A DNA stretch of 64,000 bases, taken from assembly GCA_002943765.1 (NCBI GenBank), contig PQWQ01000011.1, positions 558,001 through 622,000 of the forward strand. Reading direction: 5' to 3'. The DNA is from Psoroptes ovis (Eukaryota > Arthropoda > Arachnida > Sarcoptiformes > Psoroptidae). The notes beneath the pieces were generated by a model. It saw only the letters and a list, made by a program, of their open reading frames with translations, ran no database searches and was not told the origin of the DNA. Every line of letters begins with the position of its first letter. Position 1 is the stretch's first letter. The position numbers and the translations under genes were made by a program. Below are positions 1-10,799 of this stretch, piece by piece.

Positions 1-1005
1 TAGGATCATGTGAATATAGACAACCATCACCATAAGCACAAGATCCGTTTTGAAAGAATCTAATTTAAAAGAAAGCCCATTGATTAATTGTTGAATTTAT
101 TGAATTCACGAAAATTTTCTAATACTTACTTGCATAAAAGTTCTTTGAATGACATAATGAATTATGAATATATTCTTTTTCCTCTACACTTAATAGAAAT
201 TTAAGGGATGAGAAAAAAAATGATTCAAAACTTCAATAATTTCGCATGAAAAATTTGAAATTGACTTGAATCAATGCACAAAATTTGAATTTATTTCGAT
301 TCGATAATTATATTGTTTTTATTTCGAAGAATAATTGTTTTATTAATAATTGATTTTTCGGGGAAAAAATGTGCCAAATAAAAATAATTTCGTCAACTTT
401 CTGTGTTTTTAATCCGAAAATATCAAAACACACTAAAAAACGTTGAGTGCAAGAAAAAAGCGTTTAAATATTTTGCTAAATATTTGTTATATGTGCTGCC
501 ATCTATCGGCTATGATTGTCATGATTAATTTTTTATAAAGGTCAACACATTTCAATGATGTTTCAAATGAAAAAAATTTAGCATTCAATGTATGAGTGAT
601 GATTTGATTGATCAATTTCGTAATTAAAAGGTTTCAAGGAGTGATTTTGAGTTAAACAAATCATTTTTCCATTTGTTTTTATTTTTTGATCGAAAATTTC
701 CAATACATTTACATTTCAAAAACGACATTGATGATGCTGCTGTTCATAATTATGTCGAAATAGTTGAAAAAGCTGTTACAAAAATTTTTCATTTTTTCAA
801 AGACCTGGATGAAATACAAACATTAATTTGTTGTTTTGAAAATATCTTTGTTATTGATTGATTGTTGGTTGTTATTATATTTTATGTCATTGTTGATATA
901 AATCGAATTTTAATAAATTTTCAAAAAAAATATTAATACAAATACTTCAGAGCCAAAAATCGACGATTTTTAATTTTCAAAAAACGAGAAAAATCAATCG
1001 ATTAA
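1..1005. other. Intergenic, 5' flank of Drp1
   Basis: I see no gene here. The stretch is AT-rich with A/T runs. A 62-codon ORF at 673-861 has no recognisable features and low-complexity Phe/Asp content, so I do not call it. The only notable site is a CTCF-like motif at 495-509. The Drp1 transcription start must lie in the last few hundred bases, but no TATA box stands out. Confidence 0.6.
495..509 (-). promoter_or_regulatory. CTCF-like core motif upstream of Drp1
   Basis: Read on the minus strand this site is CCGATAGATGGCAGC. It fits the bilaterian CTCF core CCASYAGRKGGCRSY at 13 of 15 positions. It is one of the few GC-rich words in the first kilobase and sits about 500 bp upstream of the Drp1 start codon. 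Binding is inferred from the motif only. Confidence 0.35.
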
Positions 1006-3513
1006 ATGGAATCTTTAATACCAATTATAAATAAATTACAAGATGTATTCAATACGATTGGTGCTGAAAGCATACAGTTACCACAGATTGTTGTTGTTGG
1101 TACACAATCATCAGGTAAATCGTCGATATTAGAATCAATTGTTGGACGTGATTTTTTACCTCGTGGTGCTGGTATTGTTACGCGTCGTCCATTAATATTA
1201 CAATTACAACATGTTGATAAAGATGATAAATCAGTACGAGACGTTTCAGAGGGAACAATGAATCTAGACGAATGGGCCAAGTTTCTACATACAAAAAATA
1301 AAGTCTATACCGATTTCGATGATGTACGTAGAGAAATTGAAGCTGAAACGGAAAGAATCACTGGAAACAATAAGGGAATTTCTCCTGAACCTATTAGCTT
1401 AAAAATATATTCAAATCGTGTTATTAATTTGACTCTAGTCGATTTACCTGGCATAACTAAGATACCTGTTGGTGATCAACCATTGGATATCGAACAACAA
1501 ACGCGTGAAATGATTTTAAAATATATTTCAAATCCTAATTCAATCATATTAGCTGTTACACCAGCGAATACAGATTTCGCTACCTCAGAAGCATTGAAAA
1601 TTGCACGTGAAGTTGATAAAGATGGACGGCGAACACTTTCAGTTGTGACCAAATTAGATTTGATGGATGCTGGTACAGATGCTATCGATGTTCTTTGTGG
1701 TCGTATAATACCAGTCAAATTAGGCATAATTGGTTGTGTATGCAGATCTCAACAAGACATAATCGATAAAAAAACCATAGAAGATGCATTAAAAGACGAA
1801 CAAATTTTTTTACAAAGAAAGTATCCTTCATTAGCCAATCGTAATGGCACCGCATATCTAGCCAAAACATTGAATCGGGTATGTTACATCTTAAGCTGTT
1901 GAATAATCATTTTAAATATTTTTAATATTCAGCTGCTGATGCATCACATACGCGATTGTTTACCTGAATTAAAAACTCGAGTCAATGTACTTATATCACA
2001 ATTTCAATCGGTCATGAATTCTTATGGAATGGCTATCGATGATAAAGTAATTAAGAATTTTTCATTTGAAAACTTAGTTTAAATTAATTTATAATTCTCA
2101 ATTGAAGGGTCAAACTTTGTTACAAATCATAACGAAATTCGCATCATCATATTGTTCAACTATAGAAGGCACAGCAAACAATATCGAAACAGCGGAACTT
2201 TGCGGTGGTGCTCGTATTTGTTATATATTCCATGAAACTTTCAGTCGTACATTAGATTCAATACATCCTTTGGCTGGCTTAACAACTATCGATATTTTGA
2301 CAGCAATCAGAAACGCTACTGTAATTGAAGCTTTACATTCTTATGACAAAAATAATATCTGTTCAATTTTAAATAGGGTACACGTCCAGCATTGTTCATA
2401 CCAGAAGTATCATTTGAATTGCTAGTTAAACGACAAATACGACGTTTAGAAGAGCCTAGCCTTCGATGTGTTGAATTGGTTCATGAAGAAATGCAAAGAA
2501 TCATACAACATTGTGGCATCGAAGTTCAGGTTAGCTAGTCTTTTGATTCTGAAGCAAACATTTAGTTTTTTCAAGGAAATTTGTATTTACAGCAAGAAAT
2601 GTTACGTTTTCCAAAACTTCATGAAAAAATTGTAGATGTTGTTACGCAATTATTGCGACGTCGTCTACCTACAACTAATGAAATGGTCGAAAATATTGTT
2701 GGGATTGAATTAGCATACATCAATACTAAACATCCAGATTTTCATGATGCTCAATTGGTTGGTTCATTATTCAATAAACCTACGAAACAAACGAATAAAG
2801 ATGCGTTCGTGAATCAACCACCAAAAATGAATAATGATATATCATTCATACAAAATATGCAGAATGCTCAGAATAATACATTTGCTAAGCCTAATCCAGC
2901 GATCAGTGGTAGTCAACCTAATCTATTTCGTTCATTCGTATCGAATAAAGGTGAAACATTGAATAATGAAACAGAATCACAAAATTCTACGAATTCCAAT
3001 ACTCCTGTTGCATCACCTGTTAAATCTGTAAATTTACTTCCTGAAATGGTAATTCAGTCATCATTTTTTGATCCATTTCGATTTGTTTAATTTTTTGTAA
3101 TATTTTTTTTAGCTTACTACAACCAGCACACGAAAATTGACACCGAAAGAAGAACATGATTGTAATGTTATCGAACGTTTGATTCGTTCATATTTTTTGA
3201 TTATCAGAAAAAATATTCAAGATTCTGTACCGAAAGCTATTATGCATTTTTTGGTAAATTATGTTAAAGATAATTTACAATCAGAATTGGTAACACATTT
3301 GTATAAACAAGAAAATTTTGATCATTTATTAAAAGAATCTGATCAAATAGCTATTCGACGACAAGAAGCAAATGAAATGCTTAAGGTAAATTGATTGTTT
3401 CCTATTATTCTTATATTTGAATAAAATTATTGATTCATTTTCTTGAAAAATTTCAGGCCTTACAACGAGCTAATATCATTATTGGTGAAATACGTGAAAC
3501 GCATATTTGGTAG
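1006..3513 (+). CDS. Drp1: Dynamin-related protein 1 (Drp1/DNM1L), 7 exons, 712 aa
   Basis: This large GTPase self-assembles on mitochondria and peroxisomes and drives membrane fission. Exons fit at 1006-1878, 1933-2046, 2108-2320, 2377-2529, 2593-3048, 3113-3385 and 3457-3513; introns are 54-71 bp, GT-AG and phase 0. The GTPase domain shows G1 GTQSSGKSS (residues 32-40), G2 Thr59, G3 DLPG (146-149) and G4 TKLD (215-218). The G5 motif reads CRSQ (246-249) where the family has NRSQ. The middle domain follows, then an Asn-rich variable domain, then the GED ending in ETHIW. An SP site at Ser592 matches the CDK1/ERK site Ser616 of human DRP1; the PKA site RKLS is RKLTP here (Thr613). No PH or Pro-rich domain is present, which separates it from classical dynamin. 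A poly(A) signal AATAAA lies at 3610-3615. Length fits the family (about 735 aa). Confidence 0.97.
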
Positions 3514-3967
3514 TAAAAATTGGAAAAAATGTCATCATGGAAATTCTTCTTTGTGTTGATAAGGAGTATATAAACAAATACCAATACAAACAATCGAAAA
3601 TGAAATATAAATAAATTTATCAGTAATAATGATTGGAGATCGTTGTCACTTGATGTTTGTCAAAAAACAAAAATGTATTTATTTGATTTGATATTATTAT
3701 TTACATTATCAAAAACAAAAAAAATGTAGATTTTTATACATCAAAGAAAAAAAAATTACTATAAAAATCACTCCACTTTGATTCCATTTATCAAGTTAGA
3801 TTTGAAATTGAAAAAAAATTGTCAAATTTTTCTTTTGCTAATAAAAAATTAATTAATTGAATCGATAATTAATTAGGTGTTTAATAATAAAAAAAAAATT
3901 ATTCAAATAAATTTGATGAAAATTTAAATATTTTCAGAAATTAATGATTCCATCCATAAAAGAAGAT
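3514..3967. other. Drp1 3' UTR and intergenic gap
   Basis: This stretch holds the presumptive Drp1 3' UTR, including AATAAA at 3610-3615, then A/T-rich filler up to the copia insertion. I see no ORF or RNA gene. Confidence 0.6.
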
Positions 3968-3972
3968 ACACA

Positions 3973-4106
3973 TGTCAGAATAGCAACTGAACTTTATTTA
4001 GAGAAAATGTTAAAATATATATACAAGCCCGCGAAATGCTCGTGGGGCATTCATAAAGTATAGGACATAATAATCAGCTGATCCAGTGCTCATTCACTTG
4101 CTGACA
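3973..4106 (-). repeat. 3' LTR of copia element
   Basis: This is a 134 bp direct repeat of 8219-8352 with no visible difference. In element orientation it starts TGTCAG and ends CTGACA. The polyprotein stop codon (4090-4092) lies inside it, so the last few residues are encoded by the LTR. Confidence 0.96.
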
Positions 4107-7100
4107 CACCCTTCTGGATGAGCACCTTGGATCGCAATTTATCAAGTGATGTTGAAGCCAATGGTTTTGTTAGTCCATCCGCAAGCTGCTCCTGGCTGGA
4201 TACTCGAATAATATTCAGGTTCTTATCTTGATTCAGTTTTGATACCATCAATTTGTAATCGTATTCGAAATATCGGGACCTTTTAAAGGCATTCTGCTCC
4301 AAGATTGCTGATGCAGCTGCACTGTCAACCATAATATTAATTTTAATATTTAATCCAAGTTCATTAAGTATTTGCTTGATAGGCTCAGCATATTTCCAGC
4401 CGTCTAATGCAGCAACTAACTCCGCTTCGCAGGTGGAATGCGTAGGACGTGTTTGTTTTTTGGAGGACCAGTATACTGGGGTCTTGTCGATGAATATTAT
4501 AGACCCAGATGTTGCATGATTATCAGCATCAGAGCGAAAGCTGGCGTCAGTATATGTATTTATTGTCCACTCTTTAATCGGTTTCAGTATTAGTTTATAG
4601 TCGATGGTTCCTTTGAGGTACCGAAGGACTCTTTTGCAGGCTGTCCATAATTCTCTAGATGGTTTGTCAGCGAAGGTACCAAGATGTGAGATACAGACTG
4701 CGATGTCGGGTCTTGTTCTTGTAGCTATAAAATTAAGGCATCCCAGTAGCTCCTTGAAGGGCAATGATTTGTCTATTTCAGATGTTGAGAAATCAGTGAA
4801 GCAATCCATTGGTGATTTTGTGGGGTTGCAATCTTTCATGTTAAATCTAGCCAACGTGTCTTCAATATAACTAGATTGATCAATTGTTATGTAATCGGAA
4901 TAGGTGTTGATATTAAGACCGAGATATTTTGAACATTGCCCAACATCATGAATTTCAAATTTATTTTTGATTAGACTAATTAGCTTATCTGCTTGATGTT
5001 CGTTATTTGCTGCTATTATGATGTCGTCGACGTATACGATAATAATGATACTTTTGTCCGATGAATGAAAAATACATGGATCTACAAGTGAGCATTCCAT
5101 CTTTAAATTGTTGGTTAAATAATCTTTCAGTGTCAAATACCAGGCCAATGGTGCCTCTTTCAAGCCGTATAACGCTCTTTCTAGCTTCCAATATTTATCC
5201 TTGACGCCTTCAGGTGGTATAACGAAAACATCATCTTCTAATTTTGAATTGAGGAATGCTGTGCTTATGTCAAATTGCTTGATATGCATTTTCTTTGTCA
5301 ACGCTACTGCTAAGATGGTTTTTAATGATGAAATGTGCAGTGTTGGTGCGTACGTGTTGGTATTTGTCGAATTTTGTTCAAAACCTCTGGCAACAAGTCT
5401 TGCTTTGTATCTACCATCATCTTTCTTTTTGAGAACCCACTTAGATGTTAAAGGCTTTTTACTGACTTGATCCACTGCTCTATATACACCCTTCTGGGTC
5501 AAGTCAGTAAGTTCTTTATTAATTGCATCTTGCCAAAGGTGGGATTCTGTAGAATTCATAGCCTCGCTATATGTTGGACTGTCGTCATTCTTAATTGTTG
5601 ATAAATTAGCATTATTTTTCTCGCTTAACGTTGATTTAGTCGATGTAATAACGGGATAACCCATTTTCGTTTCGTCGAATACTGCATTGCATGACTTGAA
5701 AACTGATTTATTTAATGGATCGAAGAATAAATAGATATTGTTGGCTTCAGTGTATCCCACAAACACTGCTCGTCTCGCTGTTGGATCTAGTTTGGATGAT
5801 CTCATAATCTCTAGGTGAACATAAGCCAAGCATCCGAAAATTCTGAGGTGATTGTGGGTGGCTGTCTTTTTGAAGAATCTCTCAAATGGAATCGTTTTAT
5901 CTTTACGAGGCCACCGATTAATGAGGTAATTAGCTGTTCGATATGCAAGATGCCAATACTCTTGTGGCAATTTAGAATCAATCAATAAAGATCTGGCACA
6001 GTTAGTCAATGTTCCATTTCGACGTTCAATCTTGCCGTTTTGTTGCGGCGTATAGGGTGCTGTTCTCAATATTTGCACACCTTTCTTTCTCAGGAAATGT
6101 TCCAATTGATAATTTACGAATTCACCGCCATTGTCCGAGAAGAATTGTTTCAAACTCTTTCCCGTTTGTGTTTCGCAATACGTTATGAAATCCAATATGT
6201 GCGGTATTGATTCATCTTTTGTTTTCAAACAATAAACTGCTCCAAATGATGAATGATGTTCGACAATATTAAGAATATATTTGTGCCCTTCTGCGGATTC
6301 TCCTTTCTCTGGACTCATCAAGTCGGCACTTATTCGTTCCATAAGTTCGTACGATTCTGCTAATGGAGGATGACTAATACGACGAGTTTTAGCTAGTTTA
6401 CAGCAATCGCAATTTAGATCTCTGACTTTGGAATGTCCAATAATTTCACCTAATTTTTCTTTTCCAGGGTGACCAAACCTACGATGCCACTTTTCTGTCT
6501 GATCACTTTGTGCATTAAATGCTTCACAAGATTCATCGTTTTCATGTGATTCTGTCGTTTCTAGAACATATGAACTACCGATACGGGGAGCCGAAGCACA
6601 TATCGCTGATTTATCAATAGCTAAGTTAGATAGATTTTCGTTGAGAATTAAACATTGGTCTTTTGAAAATATCACTAGTTTGTTTTTATCACATAATGTT
6701 GGAACTGATAATAGGTTTCGCGAAAATCCAGGAACACATTCTACATCTTGTAGGGTCACACACTTTCCGTTACCAATATTAATTTTCAAATCGCCACTCG
6801 TTGTTGCTGGGCATATTTTTCCATCTGCTATTACAACTTCAGTATTTGATCGACGCATATTTATCACATTTTTCATATTTTTCTTAAAATGTTTGGAAGC
6901 ACCACTATCGATATACCACAAGGAATCATTATTTTTATTGTAAATAGAATCATCATTATTATCAATTGAATTCAAAGCAAAATCTTTATCACAATTAGTA
7001 TCACATTGATTTGTATTGTCAGTTTCGAAATCAAGTTGATTGCTCGATGTAGCCATTGCAGCTGATACACGCTGATTTTGTCGATTTCGCCAATTTTCAT

Positions 7101-8010
7101 TTGATCGGCCATATTGTCCTTGAGCACGCATTGAGTTGTTTGGGCAAATTGAAGCATGGTGACCTCTACCGCCACAGGTCGAACAATCAATTCGAGCATG
7201 TTGAAAATTTGTGCCACTACGTCGTACACTCATAAAATTGCCACGCTGCATACTATTAAGGTGAGCACGCTGAATGCCGCCATTTTTACATTCTCGTTGC
7301 CTATGGCCAAATTCACCACATTGAAAGCATTTAATACGAGCTACAAAGGCTTGATTTTGTTCTGGTGCATTTTCAAATTTAATACCAAGGAGTTTTTGTT
7401 TAATCGAAGGATAATCCAAATTATCACACATTTCCAATGTTTGTTTATAAGGATCAAATTTTGATGGTAAACTTTTAAGGAACGTATCTATGATGATCTC
7501 GTTTTGTACTGTAGCTCCGGCTTTAACTGCCTCTTGTAATTTCAAATCGAATCTCGATATAAACGATTGCAGTGATTCATCCGATTTCATTTTCATTGCC
7601 AGCCATTCGGCATGCAATCGTACCATTTTCTTGCTCGATGATTGCTCATATCTTGTTTTTAATTCTTCGATAATTTTAGATGGCAAATTTTGGTTACTAA
7701 CCAACATAGCGATTTCTCTATTCATATTACGGAGGATCTTAGCTCTAAGTATCTTAATATCATTTTCCTTGCCAACAATTACACGTTTAGTATCCAATAA
7801 ATCTTCAAAGTTACTCTCAATAGCCCATAGTCGGATTTCAAACAGCCATTCTTTTAAATTGCTACCATCAAATTTAATATCTAAAGGTGCTGGGTCAATC
7901 ATTCTCGGGCGTTGATTATCTGCAGCCAATAAGTTTTGAGATGAATTTGCCAAATCACGCTGATTATTATCGTCAGCCATATTGTTCGCGGTACTTCGAG
8001 TTTCCACCAT
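4090..8010 (-). CDS. Copia Gag-Pol polyprotein, 1306 aa
   Basis: A single frame encodes all retrotransposition functions. Gag (about 40-240) begins with the UBN2-type region and carries two CCHC zinc knuckles, at 228-241 and 276-289. The aspartic protease active site is DSG at 368-370. The integrase zinc finger uses His509, His514, Cys534 and Cys537; the catalytic triad is Asp563, Asp626 and Glu662 with the expected D35E spacing. The reverse transcriptase carries KARLVARG, FDISTAFL and YVDD (993-996). RNase H shows TDAS (Asp1155), CEAE (1194-1197) and VDS (Asp1229). Every catalytic residue I looked for is present, and no frameshift or stop interrupts the frame, so the protein looks functional. 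Gag and Pol are one frame, as in Drosophila copia, so the Gag:Pol ratio would have to be set by splicing or processing. A one-residue shift of start is possible because Met11 also fits. Confidence 0.97.
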   Translation of the reverse strand: MVETRSTANNMADDNNQRDLANSSQNLLAADNQRPRMIDPAPLDIKFDGSNLKEWLFEIRLWAIESNFEDLLDTKRVIVGKENDIKILRAKILRNMNREIAMLVSNQNLPSKIIEELKTRYEQSSSKKMVRLHAEWLAMKMKSDESLQSFISRFDLKLQEAVKAGATVQNEIIIDTFLKSLPSKFDPYKQTLEMCDNLDYPSIKQKLLGIKFENAPEQNQAFVARIKCFQCGEFGHRQRECKNGGIQRAHLNSMQRGNFMSVRRSGTNFQHARIDCSTCGGRGHHASICPNNSMRAQGQYGRSNENWRNRQNQRVSAAMATSSNQLDFETDNTNQCDTNCDKDFALNSIDNNDDSIYNKNNDSLWYIDSGASKHFKKNMKNVINMRRSNTEVVIADGKICPATTSGDLKINIGNGKCVTLQDVECVPGFSRNLLSVPTLCDKNKLVIFSKDQCLILNENLSNLAIDKSAICASAPRIGSSYVLETTESHENDESCEAFNAQSDQTEKWHRRFGHPGKEKLGEIIGHSKVRDLNCDCCKLAKTRRISHPPLAESYELMERISADLMSPEKGESAEGHKYILNIVEHHSSFGAVYCLKTKDESIPHILDFITYCETQTGKSLKQFFSDNGGEFVNYQLEHFLRKKGVQILRTAPYTPQQNGKIERRNGTLTNCARSLLIDSKLPQEYWHLAYRTANYLINRWPRKDKTIPFERFFKKTATHNHLRIFGCLAYVHLEIMRSSKLDPTARRAVFVGYTEANNIYLFFDPLNKSVFKSCNAVFDETKMGYPVITSTKSTLSEKNNANLSTIKNDDSPTYSEAMNSTESHLWQDAINKELTDLTQKGVYRAVDQVSKKPLTSKWVLKKKDDGRYKARLVARGFEQNSTNTNTYAPTLHISSLKTILAVALTKKMHIKQFDISTAFLNSKLEDDVFVIPPEGVKDKYWKLERALYGLKEAPLAWYLTLKDYLTNNLKMECSLVDPCIFHSSDKSIIIIVYVDDIIIAANNEHQADKLISLIKNKFEIHDVGQCSKYLGLNINTYSDYITIDQSSYIEDTLARFNMKDCNPTKSPMDCFTDFSTSEIDKSLPFKELLGCLNFIATRTRPDIAVCISHLGTFADKPSRELWTACKRVLRYLKGTIDYKLILKPIKEWTINTYTDASFRSDADNHATSGSIIFIDKTPVYWSSKKQTRPTHSTCEAELVAALDGWKYAEPIKQILNELGLNIKINIMVDSAAASAILEQNAFKRSRYFEYDYKLMVSKLNQDKNLNIIRVSSQEQLADGLTKPLASTSLDKLRSKVLIQKGVSASE

Positions 8011-8209
8011 TTTATCTCAATACTAAATCTCAATTATACTTCAAAATGACGAATACAATATTTTCTATAAAATCACAAATTTAAAATAATATCACAAAAT
8101 TAAAACTCAAATCACAATGTCAATCAAATCAAAAACCGTTGAAGAAAGCCGATTAGAACTTTCAAAAATCAGACACAAGTTTCAATTTTCTTTTTTCAGA
8201 AGCACGCAC

Positions 8210-8218
8210 CTGCTACCA
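8210..8218 (-). other. Primer-binding site, initiator Met tRNA type
   Basis: Immediately inside the 5' LTR the element reads TGGTAGCAG. This is complementary to the CTGCTACCA 3' end common to eukaryotic initiator tRNA-Met, the usual copia primer. The match stops after 9 bases. Confidence 0.7.
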
Positions 8219-8352
8219 TGTCAGAATAGCAACTGAACTTTATTTAGAGAAAATGTTAAAATATATATACAAGCCCGCGAAATGCTCGTGGGGCATTCAT
8301 AAAGTATAGGACATAATAATCAGCTGATCCAGTGCTCATTCACTTGCTGACA
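8219..8352 (-). repeat. 5' LTR of copia element (promoter LTR)
   Basis: Identical to 3973-4106. In element orientation it contains a TATATATAT box (8261-8269) followed by an AATAAA word, consistent with U3-R structure in a compact 134 bp LTR. It ends 217 bp upstream of the ZIP start codon and transcribes away from it. Confidence 0.95.
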
Positions 8353-8569
8353 ACACAATTTTTGATGCAACAAAACTTGGCCAGTTAAATTTTCATTTCG
8401 TGTTTTGTTTTTTTGATTTTTTTTTGTTTTTTTTTTGTTTACAAACAATCGTTGATGTCTTTGTTGTTGTTGCTTTTATGCATCCAAATGTTTATTCATT
8501 TGTGATTTATTTTAGTGATCAATTCTTTTAGTGATTATTTTATTTTTTTGTTGTTGTTGGTAAACGATA

Positions 8570-10002
8570 ATGACATATAATATTAATTCATTATTATGGC
8601 AAGCATCTTTTGCGATTGCCATGTTTTTTGGTACATTCATATTTTATTTATTACCAATTTATATTTTTACTAAAAATAATTCTACGAATAATGTTAATGC
8701 TAATCGACAGCAGCTACAACAACAACAATATTCAAATCCAAATGAACAGTCTTATCATTGGATTAATAATTTGACACCGACACCTTTATTTTCGACAAAT
8801 TCTTATGATAATAATAAAAAATATCGATGGAAACGTTGGCTATCATATTGTAATTGTATATCTGCTGGTGTTTTTTTAGGTGTTTGCTTTATTAGTTTAA
8901 TACCATGTGTTGAAAATGAATTTGATAATTTGTTGAAAGAATATAAATCATTTAAGAATTACATCGGTTCATTCTCAATTAGTCAATTCAGTATTATATG
9001 TGGCTTATTTTTGGTATTATTTTTAGAGAACTTTCTCTCGAAACGCTTTAATCATCCAACACAATTGCAGAGTGATGACCCACCGATTTTATATCTTGAT
9101 GACGATACGGTTTGTATACAATGTTTAGAAAACAACCAAAATTCAATCATTTTTTCCACTCCAATTAGACTGATCAACGTTCAGATAATCATGAAGAAGA
9201 ATTACTTTTGAACAATGATGAGCAACAACCGTCCAACAGCACTTCGAACAACCATCGATCATCGCATCGAAACCATATTAAAATTCAATCAACTAGTCAT
9301 GATCGTCATGATCATCATCATGGCCACACCCATTTGAATGTTGATCAATTTCACAATAAAAATGAGTCGATGTTTTCATTTTTCATATTAATGTTTGCAA
9401 CGAGTGTACATTCCTTATTTGAAGGTATGGCATTAGGATTGCAAACAAATCTTCATACAGCTATTCATCTATTTATTGGTATTATACTTCATGAATGTTT
9501 GGTCGCATTGGCGATCGGTTTGAATGCAGTGCGTCTTCAGCACGATACTATTCAAATGCGAACACATTATAAATTTGCTTTTGTATTTTCATTGAACATA
9601 CCATTCGGCAATTTTTTAGGAGTATTAATTGGTTATACACCCGGCCATATTGGTCGTTTTATATCCGCAATTTTTCAAGGTTTTGCAGCTGGTACATTTA
9701 TACATGTTACATTCTTTGAATTAATACCTGAAGAATTCGTTTATAATAGTGATAAACATCATGATGATCATAATTATAAAAATCATAACAAAAGTGATAT
9801 ACAATCATCATCATCATTATCATCGCAGCATGATGAACAACATTTGACTGATATTGATTTAAATGATTATCAACATCATCATGGACATCCTGACAGTCTA
9901 CATGATACGCCATCCTCATTAAAATTGAAAAAAATTTCCTTACTATTTATTGGCTTTCTAATAATGTCTTTGATTGCATTTTGTTTCTCTGAATCTAATT
10001 AA
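8570..10002 (+). CDS. ZIP-family zinc transporter (SLC39A1-3 type), 2 exons, 457 aa
   Basis: ZIP proteins import zinc and related divalent metals into the cytosol. Exon 1 is 8570-9109 and exon 2 is 9169-10002, joined by a phase-0, 59 bp intron with a GTTTGT donor and TTAG acceptor. Without splicing the frame runs into a stop, so the intron is needed to join the halves. TM1 is near residues 8-33, TM2 carries GVFLGVCFISLIP and TM3 follows. A long His/Asn-rich cytoplasmic loop (HHHGHTH) precedes TM4, whose HSLFEGMALGLQ is the ZIP signature; TM5 has ILHECLVALAIG with the metal-binding His-Glu pair, and TM7 has GFAAGTFIHVTFFELIPEEF. A second His-rich loop precedes TM8. AATAAA lies at 10061-10066. 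The subfamily placement is tentative; the family is secure. Confidence 0.93.
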
Positions 10003-10799
10003 TTCTTTATTATTGACTAGCTATTATATATTATAATAATTATTATTCAATTATTTTATAAATAAATTTTATTTTGCTTTAAATTTTAACGTCATTATGC
10101 CCATCCATTTCAGTCAAAACAACGATTAAAGGCCATAAATAGTGATTCAAGGTTTCTTCAGGTCATATTTTATTTGTAATTTTGTGAAGAAAAAATATCA
10201 AATTTTCGATTGAAAACATTCAAAAGTCTATGATTGATTTTTGTTTTCAAATTTTAAGTTTGAAATTCAATATTGAATCGATATTTAGTGTGGTCCAAAA
10301 TAACTTTGAACAAGGTCAATCATGCATTATGGATTAATGTAGAAATTTTTAGCAAAAAAAAAAAGAAACTGGTCTTTGATTGTTTCTGAAAATTCATATG
10401 TGTTTTTGTGTGTATAAATATTCGAACAATCATGGCTAAATCTAAAAATAAATCCAATAATGTATTTTTTCAATGAATTCAAAAGAAGATTATCATAATG
10501 GATGGAAAAATGTATTCATTTATGTTTTTTTTTTAAAATCTTCATTCCATCAATCAGATGCATATCAGGTTTCTCTTTCTAAGAAGTTATCTTCTTTTTT
10601 CAATTTTAATTTTAATCTTCGTACCAAATATTTTGATTTTTCTTCGAAAGTGTTCCACGTTGAAACAAATGCTTGATGGTGATTGAGAAAAATTCAATTG
10701 ATGATCATTGTCATATAATTTTTGTTTTGCTATCGTTCTGAAAATTAGAACATTAACACACATATACAGAAACGATTATCGAGAATTTTTAATACATAA
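10003..10799. other. Intergenic gap
   Basis: Contains the ZIP 3' end signal (10061-10066) and AT-rich sequence. A 67-codon ORF at 10473-10676 is Phe/Ser-rich and lacks any recognisable feature. I see no RNA gene. Confidence 0.6.

Larger units (their letters stand above)
3968..8357 (-). mobile_element. Full-length Ty1/copia LTR retrotransposon with 5 bp target duplication
   Basis: The element runs on the minus strand from its 5' LTR (8219-8352) to its 3' LTR (3973-4106). The two 134 bp LTRs are identical by eye and carry TGTCAG...CTGACA ends. A perfect 5 bp target-site duplication ACACA flanks it at 3968-3972 and 8353-8357. It contains a 9-base match to the initiator-Met tRNA PBS, one uninterrupted 1306-codon gag-pol frame and a purine stretch AGAAGGG just before the 3' LTR. 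Domain order PR-IN-RT-RNaseH places it in Ty1/copia (Pseudoviridae-type). Identical LTRs and an open frame indicate a recent, possibly mobile copy. It lies between Drp1 and the ZIP gene, disrupting neither. Confidence 0.97.

Noticed and set aside
673..861. 62-codon ORF upstream of Drp1
   Set aside because: Low-complexity Phe/Asp-rich translation, no ATG-context or domain support, and it lies in the likely 5' UTR/promoter of Drp1.
4604..4870. Plus-strand ORFs across the copia element
   Set aside because: They are antisense shadows of the 1306-codon polyprotein.
9707..9919. Minus-strand ORF opposite the ZIP gene
   Set aside because: Shadow of the His-rich loop; translation is all His/Tyr/Asp from the antisense repeat.
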